Shown here: positions 1 to 10,311 of the stretch, one piece after another
How the letters are laid out: the number at the start of each line of letters is the position of its first letter
Numbering within the stretch: position 1 is the stretch's first letter
Origin: Halochromatium roseum
Lineage (GTDB): Bacteria; Pseudomonadota; Gammaproteobacteria; Chromatiales; Chromatiaceae
Assembly: GCF_016653315.1 (NCBI RefSeq)
Contig: NZ_NHSH01000070.1
Span: 130,472 to 194,471, forward strand
Length of the DNA stretch: 64,000 nt
Direction: 5' to 3'
The notes under the pieces: generated by a model
Seen by the model: only the letters and a program-made list of their open reading frames with translations
Told to the model about the DNA's origin: nothing
Databases searched by the model: none
Translations under genes and position numbers: made by a program

Positions 1-113
1 GCCTCACGCGGCAGGTTGCGCATCACCGTCAGTACGCGCTCATTGAGCACATCCCAAGGTCGCACCTGTTGCTCGATCATGTTGAAACGTGCGCGATCCA
101 TGGTCGGTTGCAT
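1..113 (-). CDS. pcm: Protein-L-isoaspartate O-methyltransferase family, N-terminal fragment
   Basis: Only the first 37 codons are in the window; the gene continues past position 1. The translation begins MQPTMDRARFNMIEQQVRPW, the opening typical of the short protein-L-isoaspartate methyltransferase-like proteins of Gammaproteobacteria. These are SAM-dependent enzymes that repair or modify isoaspartyl residues. The ATG at 113 is preferred over the in-frame ATG at 101 because a GAGGA ribosome binding site lies about nine bases upstream. It is transcribed in the same direction as proB but separated from it by 112 bases. The family call rests on the N-terminus alone, and the catalytic domain is not visible. 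Confidence 0.7.
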   Translation of the reverse strand, partial: MQPTMDRARFNMIEQQVRPWDVLNERVLTVMRNLPRE

Positions 114-225
114 CCGTTGGGGTCCTCATCTGGGGTCGGTGGTTGGGCCAGAGGTTCGGCATAAGCACCGACGAAGGGTATGGAATTTGGTCTGGGGTGG
201 CAAGCGTGCGGGTGACGCGCGAGCG

Positions 226-1347
226 CTAAATCAGTACCAGATTATCGCGGTGGATCAGCTCCTCGTCATTGATATAGCCGAGGATGCCAACGAAGGCCGA
301 GCTGGGCTGGCCCTGGATGCGCAAGGTATCTTGTACATCATAGTTGACCAGCCCGCGCGCGATCTCGCGGCCATGCTCGTCCACGCAGGCAACGACCTCG
401 CCGCGCTTGAACTGACCGCGCACGGCCTTGACGCCGACCGCGAGTAGGCTGCGCCCTTGCTCGCACAGCGCCCGTGCGGCGCCGTCATCGAGCACCAGCC
501 GACCGCTGACGCGCAGATGGCCGGCCAGCCATTGCTTGCGTGCTGCCTGTGGCTCTTGCACCGGGGTGAGCAGGGTGCCGATCGGCGCTCCCTTGCCGAG
601 CTGGCTGAGGCAGTCTTCACTGCGTCCGGGGGCAATGATGGTGGCACAGCCGGAGCGGGCGGCGAGCCTGGCCGCGCGAACCTTTGTCACCATGCCGCCG
701 CTGCCGAGGCCGCCGCTGCCACCGGCGACCTCATCGAGGCGATGATCGTTGATGCGGGCCTCAGCGATCAGATGGGCGCCTGGATGCTTGCGCGGATCGG
801 CGTCGAACAGGCCGTCCTGATCGGTCAGCAGCACCAAGAGCTCGGCCTCGATCAGGTTTGCGACCAGCGCCGCCAGGGTGTCGTTGTCGCCGAAGCGCAG
901 CTCGTCGGTGGCGACGGTGTCGTTCTCATTGATCACCGGCACCACGCCAAGCGAGAGCAGGGTCCGCAGGGTACTGCGGGCGTTGAGATAGCGCTCGCGG
1001 TTGGCGAGATCGTCGCGGGTGAGGAGCACCTGTGCGGTATGCAGGCCGCGCCGCGCGAAGCAGGTCTCCCAAGCGCGGATCAGCCCCATCTGACCGATCG
1101 CCGCGGCCGCCTGCAGGTCGTGTAGTGCGCGTGGTCGCTGGAGCCAGCCCATGCGTGCCATGCCTTGGGCGACGGCGCCAGACGAGACCAGAACCAGATC
1201 ATGGCCAGCAAGCCGACGCGCGCTGAGCTGGGCGACCCAGGGCTCGAGAACGTTGATATCCAGGCCAGCGCCGTCGCGCGTCAGCAGCGCACTGCCGATC
1301 TTGATGACCCAGCGCCGGGTCTGCGGAATCCGCTCGCGGTTGAACAT
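226..1347 (-). CDS. proB: Glutamate 5-kinase
   Basis: This 373-residue protein phosphorylates glutamate to gamma-glutamyl phosphate, the first step of proline synthesis, in the cytoplasm. The amino-acid-kinase domain occupies roughly residues 12-255, with the phosphate-binding IKIGSALLT, the SSGAVAQG loop and the substrate-binding INENDTVAT motif. A PUA domain follows at about 275-360. The length is normal for the two-domain enzyme. It is the fourth gene of the conserved order rplU-rpmA-obgE-proB and starts 62 bases after obgE. Proline feedback inhibition is usual for the family but is not shown by the sequence. Confidence 0.97.
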   Translation of the reverse strand: MFNRERIPQTRRWVIKIGSALLTRDGAGLDINVLEPWVAQLSARRLAGHDLVLVSSGAVAQGMARMGWLQRPRALHDLQAAAAIGQMGLIRAWETCFARRGLHTAQVLLTRDDLANRERYLNARSTLRTLLSLGVVPVINENDTVATDELRFGDNDTLAALVANLIEAELLVLLTDQDGLFDADPRKHPGAHLIAEARINDHRLDEVAGGSGGLGSGGMVTKVRAARLAARSGCATIIAPGRSEDCLSQLGKGAPIGTLLTPVQEPQAARKQWLAGHLRVSGRLVLDDGAARALCEQGRSLLAVGVKAVRGQFKRGEVVACVDEHGREIARGLVNYDVQDTLRIQGQPSSAFVGILGYINDEELIHRDNLVLI

Positions 1348-1409
1348 TTGAGTGGCGAGGCGTGAGGAGCGATTAGTGCGTTGTGAGAGGCGAGGCGTGA
1401 GGGGCGAGT

Positions 1410-2827
<1,418 letters not shown>

Positions 2828-2867
2828 TGTAGTGGTCTCCGTCGCGCTGCCGAATCCAGTGGGTCGG

Positions 2868-3182
2868 TCAGCCGTTGCTGATGCTGGTGATCTTGAGTTG
2901 GGTGAACAGCTGGCGATGGCCCTGCCGCTTCAGGTGGTGTTTACGGCGCTTGAATTTGACGATGCGGACTTTGTCATGCTTGCCGTGAGCGGCGACTTCA
3001 GCCGTGACCTTAGCGCCGTCCAGGTAAGGCTTGCCAACCTGAACAGAGTCACCGTCAGCGAGCATCAGCACGCGCGGGATATCCAAAGTCGAGCCTTGAT
3101 CGGCGTCGAGCTTCTCGACGGTCACGAGATCGCCCTCGGCGACGCGGTACTGTTTACCGCCGGTTTCGATGATTGCGTACAT
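2868..3182 (-). CDS. rplU: 50S ribosomal protein L21
   Basis: A 104-residue ribosomal protein that binds 23S rRNA in the 50S subunit. The start is the ATG at 3182 giving [14 protein letters not shown], which matches the family N-terminus exactly. The reading frame stays open 90 codons further upstream, but that extension has no L21 character and is leader DNA. It is the first gene of the rplU-rpmA-obgE-proB operon. Confidence 0.98.
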   Translation of the reverse strand: MYAIIETGGKQYRVAEGDLVTVEKLDADQGSTLDIPRVLMLADGDSVQVGKPYLDGAKVTAEVAAHGKHDKVRIVKFKRRKHHLKRQGHRQLFTQLKITSISNG

Positions 3183-3557
3183 AACGGGGTCGAGATGCCT
3201 CGAAATAGAAGTATTTTCACCAAGCGAGGTGGGGCTGCGGTACAGTCGTTGAGTGACCTCCGCCGGACAATCCCTCGATCGCACAAGACCCCCTAGTATG
3301 CCCCCGCGATCGCTGGGCGTCAAAGGCATGAAAGGTCCGATTCGGCTTGCCGCCGCTAAGGCAGGGGCCTGAGTTGTCGGCAACGCCGGCTCAAGCCCCA
3401 ATTTCCGAAGGCATGGCGAGGTTAGGGCAAGGTCCTGGCGAGGCCTTGGCAACGGCGTAGAGGTTCTGGCAACGGCATGACTTTCAGCGAACGCTCTTGA
3501 CAGTCTTCTAGTGCGAACCTAGCATTTGCCGGCCCTATCAGCAGTAGATGCCGCTTC
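3183..3557. other. Divergent intergenic region between rplU and ispB
   Basis: These 375 bases hold no convincing gene. They must contain the promoters of both the ribosomal-protein operon and ispB. A strong sigma-70 promoter for ispB is visible at 3497-3525. I could not pick an equally clear promoter for rplU, and I saw no L21-type leader structure that I could support by eye. Confidence 0.6.
3497..3525 (+). promoter_or_regulatory. Sigma-70 promoter of ispB
   Basis: A perfect -35 box TTGACA at 3497-3502 is separated by exactly 17 bases from TAGCAT at 3520-3525 (four of six matches to TATAAT). The predicted start point would lie near 3532, giving a leader of about 25 bases before the ispB ATG at 3558. 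Confidence 0.65.
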
Positions 3558-4526
3558 ATGGACCTTTCTCAGATTCGGTCGCCCGTGGCCGATGACGTCA
3601 AGGCTGTCGACAAGCTCATCGTTGAGCGCCTGCAGTCTAACGTCGTACTCATCAACCAGATCGGCCACTATATCGTTAGTAGCGGCGGCAAGCGACTACG
3701 GCCCCTGCTCGTCCTCCTGGCGGCGCGCGCTTGCGGTTACTCGGGCCATCGACATCTGGATGCAGCGGCGATCGTGGAGTTCATCCACACCGCGACCTTG
3801 CTGCATGATGACGTCGTCGATGGCTCGGAGCTGCGCCGCAATCGCGATACGGCAAATACCGTATGGGGCAATGAAGCCAGCGTCCTGGTCGGCGATTTTC
3901 TCTATGCCCGCGCCTTCGAGATGATGGTCGATGTCGGCAATCTTCGCATCATGGAGGTGATGGCAGGGGCAACGGCCCGCATCGCCGAAGGTGAAGTGCT
4001 CCAGCTGCTCAATGCCAACGATGCTGACACCGACGAGTCGCGCTACATGGAGGTGATCCAGCGCAAGACCGCTACTCTGTTCGAGGCTGGCACGCGACTT
4101 GGCGCCGTTCTCACCGAGTCGAGCCCCGAGGTCGAGGCTGCAATGGCAAGCTACGGCCTGCATCTAGGCATCGCCTTCCAGCTGGTTGACGATGCGCTCG
4201 ATTACATCTCAGACGACGGCACCATTGGCAAGCAGGTCGGCGACGATCTCGACGAAGGCAAGCCGACGCTACCGGTGATTCGCGCGATGGAGGTCGGCAC
4301 CGACGCTCAGCGCAAGCGGCTCCGCCAAGCCATCGAAGAGGGCGGAAGGCAACATATCGACGATGTTATCGAAGCCATTGTCGCCACCAAAGCGATCGAC
4401 TATACTGTGGAGCTTGCTCGCTGGCATGCGGACGCGGCCAAACAAGCCTTAAACGCAGTAACAGAATCGCCCAGTCGAGCGTCCTTGGCGGCAACGGCAG
4501 ACTTCTCAGTCGCTCGGACCTATTAG
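3558..4526 (+). CDS. ispB: Octaprenyl (polyprenyl) diphosphate synthase
   Basis: A 322-residue trans-prenyltransferase that extends farnesyl diphosphate with isopentenyl diphosphate to make the side chain of ubiquinone or menaquinone. The first aspartate-rich motif DDVVD is at residues 84-88, preceded by the KRLRP motif. The second, near residue 208, reads VDDALDY followed by SDD. Chain length cannot be read with certainty; octaprenyl is the usual product in this group. It is transcribed divergently from rplU, a conserved arrangement, from the promoter at 3497-3525. Confidence 0.96.
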   Translation: MDLSQIRSPVADDVKAVDKLIVERLQSNVVLINQIGHYIVSSGGKRLRPLLVLLAARACGYSGHRHLDAAAIVEFIHTATLLHDDVVDGSELRRNRDTANTVWGNEASVLVGDFLYARAFEMMVDVGNLRIMEVMAGATARIAEGEVLQLLNANDADTDESRYMEVIQRKTATLFEAGTRLGAVLTESSPEVEAAMASYGLHLGIAFQLVDDALDYISDDGTIGKQVGDDLDEGKPTLPVIRAMEVGTDAQRKRLRQAIEEGGRQHIDDVIEAIVATKAIDYTVELARWHADAAKQALNAVTESPSRASLAATADFSVARTY

Positions 4527-4771
4527 TACAGGCCAAATCTACTCGCTAGCGAACCCAGGGGGTTCGATGAGTAACGAGTCGAGCTGAAAGTGGCGCTGAG
4601 AAGATACTTATCAAAGTAAGTAGCCGAGCAAGCTAATGAGGCAAGCTCAGAAAAAGCAGGCCAAGAGTTGCAAGACGAGCAGGTATAAACTGACGAAGCG
4701 GATAGCTGCAACGGCCATCCGCGCGATAAGCGAACCATCAATTGGCGCACCAGGCGATTGATGAAGAACAT

Positions 4772-4848
4772 CGGGGTGTAGCTCAGCCTGGTAGAGCACT
4801 GCCTTCGGGAGGCAGGGGCCGGAGGTTCGAATCCTCTCACCCCGACCA
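4772..4848 (+). tRNA. tRNA-Pro (anticodon CGG)
   Basis: The acceptor stem CGGGGTG pairs with CACCCCG, and the discriminator A and CCA are encoded (CCA at 4846-4848). The anticodon arm CTGCC-TTCGGGA-GGCAG gives anticodon CGG. The T arm GGAGG-TTCGAAT-CCTCT is intact. The length is 77 nt. The BREX island begins about 200 bases downstream, so this tRNA is a plausible integration site. However, I did not see a second copy of its 3' end elsewhere in the window. Confidence 0.97.
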
Positions 4849-5055
4849 TTTACGTCAATTCGTTGCTTGATTCCCGCAGTCCTCGTTGTTGATCGCTGTG
4901 CGAATGCGCTGACGCGGGACGATCGAGAATCGCCGCGCAGCGAGGCTGCCTAGGTCGTCGCCGTCACACGACACCGCATCCACCTCGCCGCTTCGCCTGG
5001 CCCTTCGCGTCTCTGGACGACAATCAGCATTTGCCGAGCATGATGAGGACCTTCG

Positions 5056-5370
5056 TTGATCACCATTGAGTTTAAATTTCCGTGGTCAATGATGCCTCTG
5101 GAGAGCGCGGGCAAATGGAGCGAGGCGGTGTCTGGTGCATTGCAAAGCACGGACCCGCTGTTTGGCAAGCAGCTGTTTGTGTCTGCCAGGCATGACTTAA
5201 AGAACTGCCTGTTGGTCGAGAACGACACCGACAACACCTACGCGATTGTCAATTATTCCTTAAAGGATGAGGCGATGGAGTGCGCAACCAGCGAAATCAT
5301 TGTGTCGCGGCAAGCGCTTGCGGATCACTTGCGTCGGGACTATGAGGAGCAAAGGGAAAAGCGCAAGTAA
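5056..5370 (+). CDS. Unknown protein upstream of brxA
   Basis: A 104-residue protein I do not recognise. It has no transmembrane segment or signal peptide, a mixed alpha/beta look, and a highly charged C-terminal helix ending DYEEQREKRK. The start is TTG at 5056, supported by a GAGGA ribosome binding site about eight bases upstream; there is no better in-frame ATG. It runs in the same direction as brxA and ends 61 bases before it. The gap contains a perfect inverted repeat. The place where many BREX loci carry the WYL-type regulator brxR is taken here by this protein, but nothing in it looks like a DNA-binding domain. Confidence 0.6.
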   Translation: MITIEFKFPWSMMPLESAGKWSEAVSGALQSTDPLFGKQLFVSARHDLKNCLLVENDTDNTYAIVNYSLKDEAMECATSEIIVSRQALADHLRRDYEEQREKRK

Positions 5371-5371
5371 T

Positions 5372-5400
5372 TGATCGTCCGATCTAAACGGAGACGATCA
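5372..5400. promoter_or_regulatory. Inverted repeat upstream of brxA, possible operator
   Basis: TGATCGTC at 5372-5379 and GACGATCA at 5393-5400 form a perfect 8-bp inverted repeat around a 13-base spacer, just after the stop of the 104-residue gene and 31 bases before brxA. No run of T follows, so a Rho-independent terminator is unlikely. A regulator binding site or an RNA hairpin before brxA fits better. No cognate regulator is identified. Confidence 0.4.
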
Positions 5401-5431
5401 GTGGGACGATGAGGGGCACGAAGACCAGCCG

Positions 5432-6046
5432 ATGGGCGTTGAGCGATACAACATGGCGTTCACGACAGGCGGTCTCCTGTTGCGCGAGACGCTCCTGGTG
5501 CTTGCGCGCTTCCAGCAACTCGGGGACTGGCATGCGGCGCGCGCCGAGGCCCTTCGCGACAACCTGCTTCAAGCCCGCAAGGCCAGCACGGCCAAGCGCT
5601 TGGTCGGAGAGGTCATCTCCCGTCTGCAGCACCTGACGTCCGAGGAGATCGCGTTCTTCGACTCCGCGGACGCGCAAGACCAAGCCATGCTGGTGTGGGT
5701 CGCGATCTGCCGTCGGTTCAGGTTTATCGCGGATTTCATGGCCGATGTCGTCAGGGAGCGCTACCTGGCGTTGCGCAACGACCTCAGCGGCTCCGACTTT
5801 GACGCCTTCCTCGACGCCAAGCAGGCGCAGCATCCCGAGCTGGCCGGAATCACTCCGTCCACCCGCGCTAAGCTCCGTCAGGTGCTGTTCAAGATGCTGC
5901 GCGAGGCCCGGCTGCTGAGCAAGGACAACATCATCTTGGCGCCCACGCTGAGCCGCGAGCTGACAACGCTCCTGTTGACGCATCAGGCCGCAGCGGCACG
6001 CTACTTCCCAATCACCGAGCAGGACCTCAGGGGGATCGCCGCATGA
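5432..6046 (+). CDS. brxA: BREX protein BrxA
   Basis: A 204-residue DUF1819-family protein, the first gene of type 1 BREX. BrxA is a small, mostly helical protein reported to bind DNA. Its exact role in BREX is unsettled. The N-terminus GVERYNMAFTTGGLLLRET matches the family opening and supports the ATG at 5432 over the internal ATG at 5453. It overlaps brxB by four bases (ATGA). Confidence 0.92.
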   Translation: MGVERYNMAFTTGGLLLRETLLVLARFQQLGDWHAARAEALRDNLLQARKASTAKRLVGEVISRLQHLTSEEIAFFDSADAQDQAMLVWVAICRRFRFIADFMADVVRERYLALRNDLSGSDFDAFLDAKQAQHPELAGITPSTRAKLRQVLFKMLREARLLSKDNIILAPTLSRELTTLLLTHQAAAARYFPITEQDLRGIAA

Positions 6047-6654
6047 CCGCCGACATCGCAACCCTGCCGATGCAAGCGCGCTACAACCACCTGCTTGAGG
6101 TGATCTCCGGTCAGCGTTTTCTCAGAAAGCAGGGGCTCGGCAACGAGGTGCCCTTCTTCATCTGCCCGTTCAAGCCTGACGAGGCGGTCGCCATGGCCCG
6201 GCTGCAACGGCAACTGCACAACACACTCGATCAATCCGGCGTGCGCCCGCTCGAGATCAACCTCTACGACATCGCGATTGACCTGCTCAAGACGCGCGGC
6301 ATCTGGGATCAAATCCTGGAGATGGAGGCCTCGGTCTCGAAGGCCGAGCTGAAAGAACTGCTGCAAGGCGTGCTGGACCCTGAAGCGCACCTGGTCCCAG
6401 CCATCGCAGCACGCATGCAGGCTGCTGAGTTCGACGTCATGTTCATCAGCGGCGTCGGCGAGGTGTTTCCCTACATCCGCTCCCACAACGTGCTGAACAA
6501 CCTGCAAAGCGTTGCCAAAGAAAAGCCAACGCTGATGTTTTTCCCCGGCGCCTATACCCACTCACTGGAGGCCGGGGCCTCTTTGGACCTGTTTGGCCGC
6601 CTGCGCGACGACAAATACTACCGCGCCTTCAACATTTACCTTTACGAGGCATGA
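6043..6654 (+). CDS. brxB: BREX protein BrxB
   Basis: A 203-residue DUF1788-family protein. Residues around 45-75 (NEVPFFICPFKPDEA followed by an RLQRQLHNTL helix) and the C-terminal MFFPGAYTHSLEAGASLDLF are typical. BrxB is a core type 1 BREX component that is thought to connect PglZ and BrxC. It is translationally coupled to brxA and followed by a 132-base gap before brxC. Confidence 0.92.
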   Translation: MTADIATLPMQARYNHLLEVISGQRFLRKQGLGNEVPFFICPFKPDEAVAMARLQRQLHNTLDQSGVRPLEINLYDIAIDLLKTRGIWDQILEMEASVSKAELKELLQGVLDPEAHLVPAIAARMQAAEFDVMFISGVGEVFPYIRSHNVLNNLQSVAKEKPTLMFFPGAYTHSLEAGASLDLFGRLRDDKYYRAFNIYLYEA

Positions 6655-6786
6655 CCGGGTGTTCGTCGGCACCCGCTCGGTGGCTCGCTAGATGGATTGA
6701 TTTTTGTATTGACGGCATGCCTTGGCGGAGCAGCTGTCTCCGTCAGCAAACGATTGGACAACCAGGGCGTTTGGACCGACTCAGTG

Positions 6787-9700
6787 ATGACGACACTCAA
6801 GCATATTTTTGCCAAACCGATCGATCGCGCCATCGAGGGTGTGATCAAGGCCGATGACGACGCCAGCCTGCGCTTGGAGGTCGAAGAGTACGTCCTGACC
6901 AACGAGGTCGAGAAGCGCCTCGAGAGCTTCCTCGACGCCTACAACAACTACGCAGGTGCCAACGGCGTCTGGGTGTCCGGCTTCTTCGGCTCCGGTAAGT
7001 CGCACCTGCTCAAGATGCTCGCCCTCCTGCTAGAGAACCGCGAGATCGATGGCGCCAAGACGCTCGATCTGTTCCTTCCCAAGTGTCGCGACAACGAGAT
7101 CCTGCGCGGCGATATCACACGCGCGGTCGCCATCCCCTCGCGCAGCATCCTGTTCAACATCGACCAAAAGGCCGATGTCATCAGCAAGACCCAGATCGAC
7201 GCCCTGCTCGCGGTGTTCATGAAGGTCTTCGATGAGATGTGCGGCTACTATGGCAAGCAGGGGCATATCGCCCAGTTCGAGCGCGACCTCGACGCACGCG
7301 GGCTGTATGCCGATTTTAAGCACGCCTATCAAAAGGCCTCCGGCCGCACCTGGGAGGCCGGGCGTGAGCAGGCACTGCTGGAATCCCGAAACATCGCCAA
7401 CGCCTATGCCGAGGTCACCGGCGGGGACGCGGCCGACGCCACTGGCATCCTGGACAAGTACCGCAGCCAGTACCGCGTCTCCATCGAGGACTTTGCCGAG
7501 AAGGTTCAAGCCTACCTGGACCAGCAATCGCCGGCCTTTCGCCTGAACTTCTTCGTCGATGAGGTCGGTCAGTACATCGCCGACAACGTCAAGCTGATGA
7601 CCAACCTGCAGACCATCGCCGAGAGCCTGGCGACCCGCAGTCGGGGCCGCGCCTGGGTGATCGTCACCGCGCAGGAGGACATGAACACCGTGGTCGGGGA
7701 GATGACCCAGCAGCAGGGCAACGACTTCACCAAGATCCAGGCACGATTCGCCAACCGGATGAAGCTGACCAGTGCCGATGTCGCCGAGGTGATTCAAAAG
7801 CGCCTGCTGGCCAAGAACGACGCCGGTGTCGCACAGCTCTCCGACACCTATCACGCCGAGGTCAACAACTTTAAGACCCTGTTCGGCTTCGCCGACGGCT
7901 CCCAGACCTACCGCAACTTCCAGGACCGCGACCACTTCATCCACAGCTACCCGTTCATCCCGTACCAGTTTGCGCTGTTCCAGGCCGCGATCCAGAACCT
8001 CTCTCAGCACAATGCCTTCGAGGGCAAGCACAGCTCGGTCGGGGAGCGCTCGATGCTCGGGGTGTTCCAGCAGGTCGCGCTGCAGATCGCCGACCGGCCC
8101 GTCGGGCAGCTGGCCACCTTCGACCTGATGTTCGAAGGCATCCGCACGGTGGTGAAGGCCAACATCCAGCGCGCCATTCTGCAGGCCGAGCATCACCTCG
8201 ACGATGCCTTTGCGATCCGCGTGCTCAAGGCGCTGTTCCTGGTCAAGTACGTCAAGGAGTTCAAGCCGACCATCCGCAACCTCTGCGTGCTGATGCTCGA
8301 GGACCTCGATGCCGACCTGTCCAAGCTGACCAAGCAGGTCGAGGGCGCACTGAACCTGCTCGAACAGCAAACCTACATCCAGCGCAACGGCGAGCTGTAC
8401 GCGTACCTCACCGACGAAGAAAAGGACATCGAGCAGGAGATCAAGAACACCGAGGTCGAAACCACGGACGTCGCCGACGAGCTACAGAAGCTGATCTTCG
8501 ATCAGGTGCTGCGGGCGAAGAAGATCCGCTATGACAAGAATGGCCAGGACTACGCCTATTCACGCAAGCTCGACGACCGCTTGCACGGGCGTGAGCAAGA
8601 GCTGGCCATCCACATCGTCAGCCCCTTCCACGAGCACGCCGACAACGAGTCGATGCTGCGCACCCACTCGACCTACCAACAGGACCAGCTGTTCGTCGTG
8701 CTGCCGCAGGAAGACCGCCTGATGCGCGACCTCCTGATGTTCAAGAAGACCGAGAAATACATCCAGCAGAACGTCTCGGTCACCCAGCAGGAGACCGTCA
8801 AGCGCATCCTGACCGACAAGGGCTTCCAAAACCGCGACCGCTACAACCAGCTCAAGGACCTGGTCGGCACGCTGTTGGGCAAGGCCAAGTTGCTGGTCGC
8901 CGGTGGCGATGTCGAGGTCGGCTCGGAAGACCCGGAAACCCGCATCAGCAAAGGGTTCCATGAGCTGATCGGGCGCGCCTACCCCAATCTGCGGATGCTG
9001 CGCGGCATCACCCTGACCGAAGCCGATGTCGGCAACTACCTGCGCCATGCCCAGGACGGCCTGTTCGGTGGCGATGCGACCAACCTGGCCGAATCCGAGC
9101 AGGAGCTGCTCGCCTTCATCCAGAGCAACAACCGGGGCGGGGTGCGCACCACCCTGAAGGGCCTGCTCGAGAAGTTTGAGCGCAAGCCCTACGGCTGGTA
9201 CTACGCCGCCATCCTATGCAACCTCGCCAACCTCTGCGCCCGCGGCAAGCTCGAGGTCCGTGCCGACGGCAACCTGCTGGAAGACGACGCGCTGGAACGG
9301 GCGCTGCTCAACACCCAGGGCACCAACAACGTCGTGCTCGAGCCCACGGTCGAGTTCACCGCCGCCCAAGTGCGACGGCTGAAGGAATTCGTCGGCGACT
9401 TCTTCGATGCACCCCCGTCAGCCAACGAGGCCAAGGCGCTCGGCCAGGAAACCAGTGCCAAGGTCCAGGCGTTGCTGGCCGATCTCGAGCAGCTCCAGGC
9501 CCAGGCCGATCGCTATCCGTTCCTGAACGGGCTCGATGCCGTCATCGACAAACTCAAGGACCTCGCGGCCAAGCCCTACACCTGGTACCTCAGCGAGCTC
9601 TCCCGCGAGGAAGATGCGCTGCTGGACCTGAAGGAAGGCGTGATCGATCCGATCCGCAAGTTCATGGGCGGCCCCCAAAACGCCATCTACGACGATGCCA

Positions 9701-10311
9701 AGGCCTTCCTCAAGGACCAGGACGCGAATTTCGCCTACATCGAAACCCCAGAGCTGGACGAGATACGCCAGACGCTCTACGACCCGCACTGCTTCAAGGG
9801 CAATCGCATCCAGCAGCTCAAGGCCAAGCTCGATGCCCTTAAGCAGCGGGTGGAGCAGCAGGTCAGCGAGGCGCGGAGCAGGGCGCAGGGCCTGCTCGAT
9901 GAACTGCAGCAACGCCTGCACAACATGGCCGAATACCAAAGGCTCCCGACCGCACGCACCGACGAGCTGAATGCGCCGTTTCAGGAGCTGAAGGCGCACA
10001 TCGCCCAGCAGAGGCTGATCGCCGTCATCAATGATCGGCTGCGCTACTTTGAAGAGCAGGGCTACCAGAAGTTGCTCGACCGCATGTTTGCGCTGCTAGA
10101 GCCCCCTAAGCCAGACCCGGAGACGGACGCCGACAATGGCAAACCCACGGGCATCAAGGAACCTCGGCGAGAATACGTGGCGGCCAAGCAACTGCGCGTT
10201 CCCTTCGACAAGCCGCTGTTGACCACGGCCCAAGATATCGATCAGTACCTGGAGCAGCTTCGTACGGTCCTTCTAGAGCAGATCAACGCAGGAAAGCGGG
10301 TACAAATATGA
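6787..10311 (+). CDS. brxC: BREX P-loop ATPase BrxC (PglY family)
   Basis: A 1174-residue ATPase, the size normal for type 1 BrxC. The Walker A motif GFFGSGKS is at residues 65-72, and VDEVGQYI, at about residue 258, is the likely Walker B. The C-terminal half is rich in helical, coiled-coil-like segments. The ATG at 6787 (MTTLKHIFAKPIDRAIEGV) is chosen because the open frame upstream to 6697 lacks family character. BrxC is an essential BREX core protein that forms large assemblies with PglZ and BrxB. It overlaps the following ATPase gene by four bases. Confidence 0.95.
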   Translation: MTTLKHIFAKPIDRAIEGVIKADDDASLRLEVEEYVLTNEVEKRLESFLDAYNNYAGANGVWVSGFFGSGKSHLLKMLALLLENREIDGAKTLDLFLPKCRDNEILRGDITRAVAIPSRSILFNIDQKADVISKTQIDALLAVFMKVFDEMCGYYGKQGHIAQFERDLDARGLYADFKHAYQKASGRTWEAGREQALLESRNIANAYAEVTGGDAADATGILDKYRSQYRVSIEDFAEKVQAYLDQQSPAFRLNFFVDEVGQYIADNVKLMTNLQTIAESLATRSRGRAWVIVTAQEDMNTVVGEMTQQQGNDFTKIQARFANRMKLTSADVAEVIQKRLLAKNDAGVAQLSDTYHAEVNNFKTLFGFADGSQTYRNFQDRDHFIHSYPFIPYQFALFQAAIQNLSQHNAFEGKHSSVGERSMLGVFQQVALQIADRPVGQLATFDLMFEGIRTVVKANIQRAILQAEHHLDDAFAIRVLKALFLVKYVKEFKPTIRNLCVLMLEDLDADLSKLTKQVEGALNLLEQQTYIQRNGELYAYLTDEEKDIEQEIKNTEVETTDVADELQKLIFDQVLRAKKIRYDKNGQDYAYSRKLDDRLHGREQELAIHIVSPFHEHADNESMLRTHSTYQQDQLFVVLPQEDRLMRDLLMFKKTEKYIQQNVSVTQQETVKRILTDKGFQNRDRYNQLKDLVGTLLGKAKLLVAGGDVEVGSEDPETRISKGFHELIGRAYPNLRMLRGITLTEADVGNYLRHAQDGLFGGDATNLAESEQELLAFIQSNNRGGVRTTLKGLLEKFERKPYGWYYAAILCNLANLCARGKLEVRADGNLLEDDALERALLNTQGTNNVVLEPTVEFTAAQVRRLKEFVGDFFDAPPSANEAKALGQETSAKVQALLADLEQLQAQADRYPFLNGLDAVIDKLKDLAAKPYTWYLSELSREEDALLDLKEGVIDPIRKFMGGPQNAIYDDAKAFLKDQDANFAYIETPELDEIRQTLYDPHCFKGNRIQQLKAKLDALKQRVEQQVSEARSRAQGLLDELQQRLHNMAEYQRLPTARTDELNAPFQELKAHIAQQRLIAVINDRLRYFEEQGYQKLLDRMFALLEPPKPDPETDADNGKPTGIKEPRREYVAAKQLRVPFDKPLLTTAQDIDQYLEQLRTVLLEQINAGKRVQI

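Noticed and set aside
4523-4849. Open frame on the minus strand over tRNA-Pro, with a GVRGFEPPAP-type N-terminus
   Set aside because: It is the antisense translation of the tRNA gene, a common false protein in databases.
7030-8370. Long minus-strand open frame of 446 codons inside brxC
   Set aside because: It is a high-GC shadow of brxC with no protein family character. Similar long shadows lie opposite pglZ (19791-21170) and the SNF2 helicase (28069-29433, 31009-32073).
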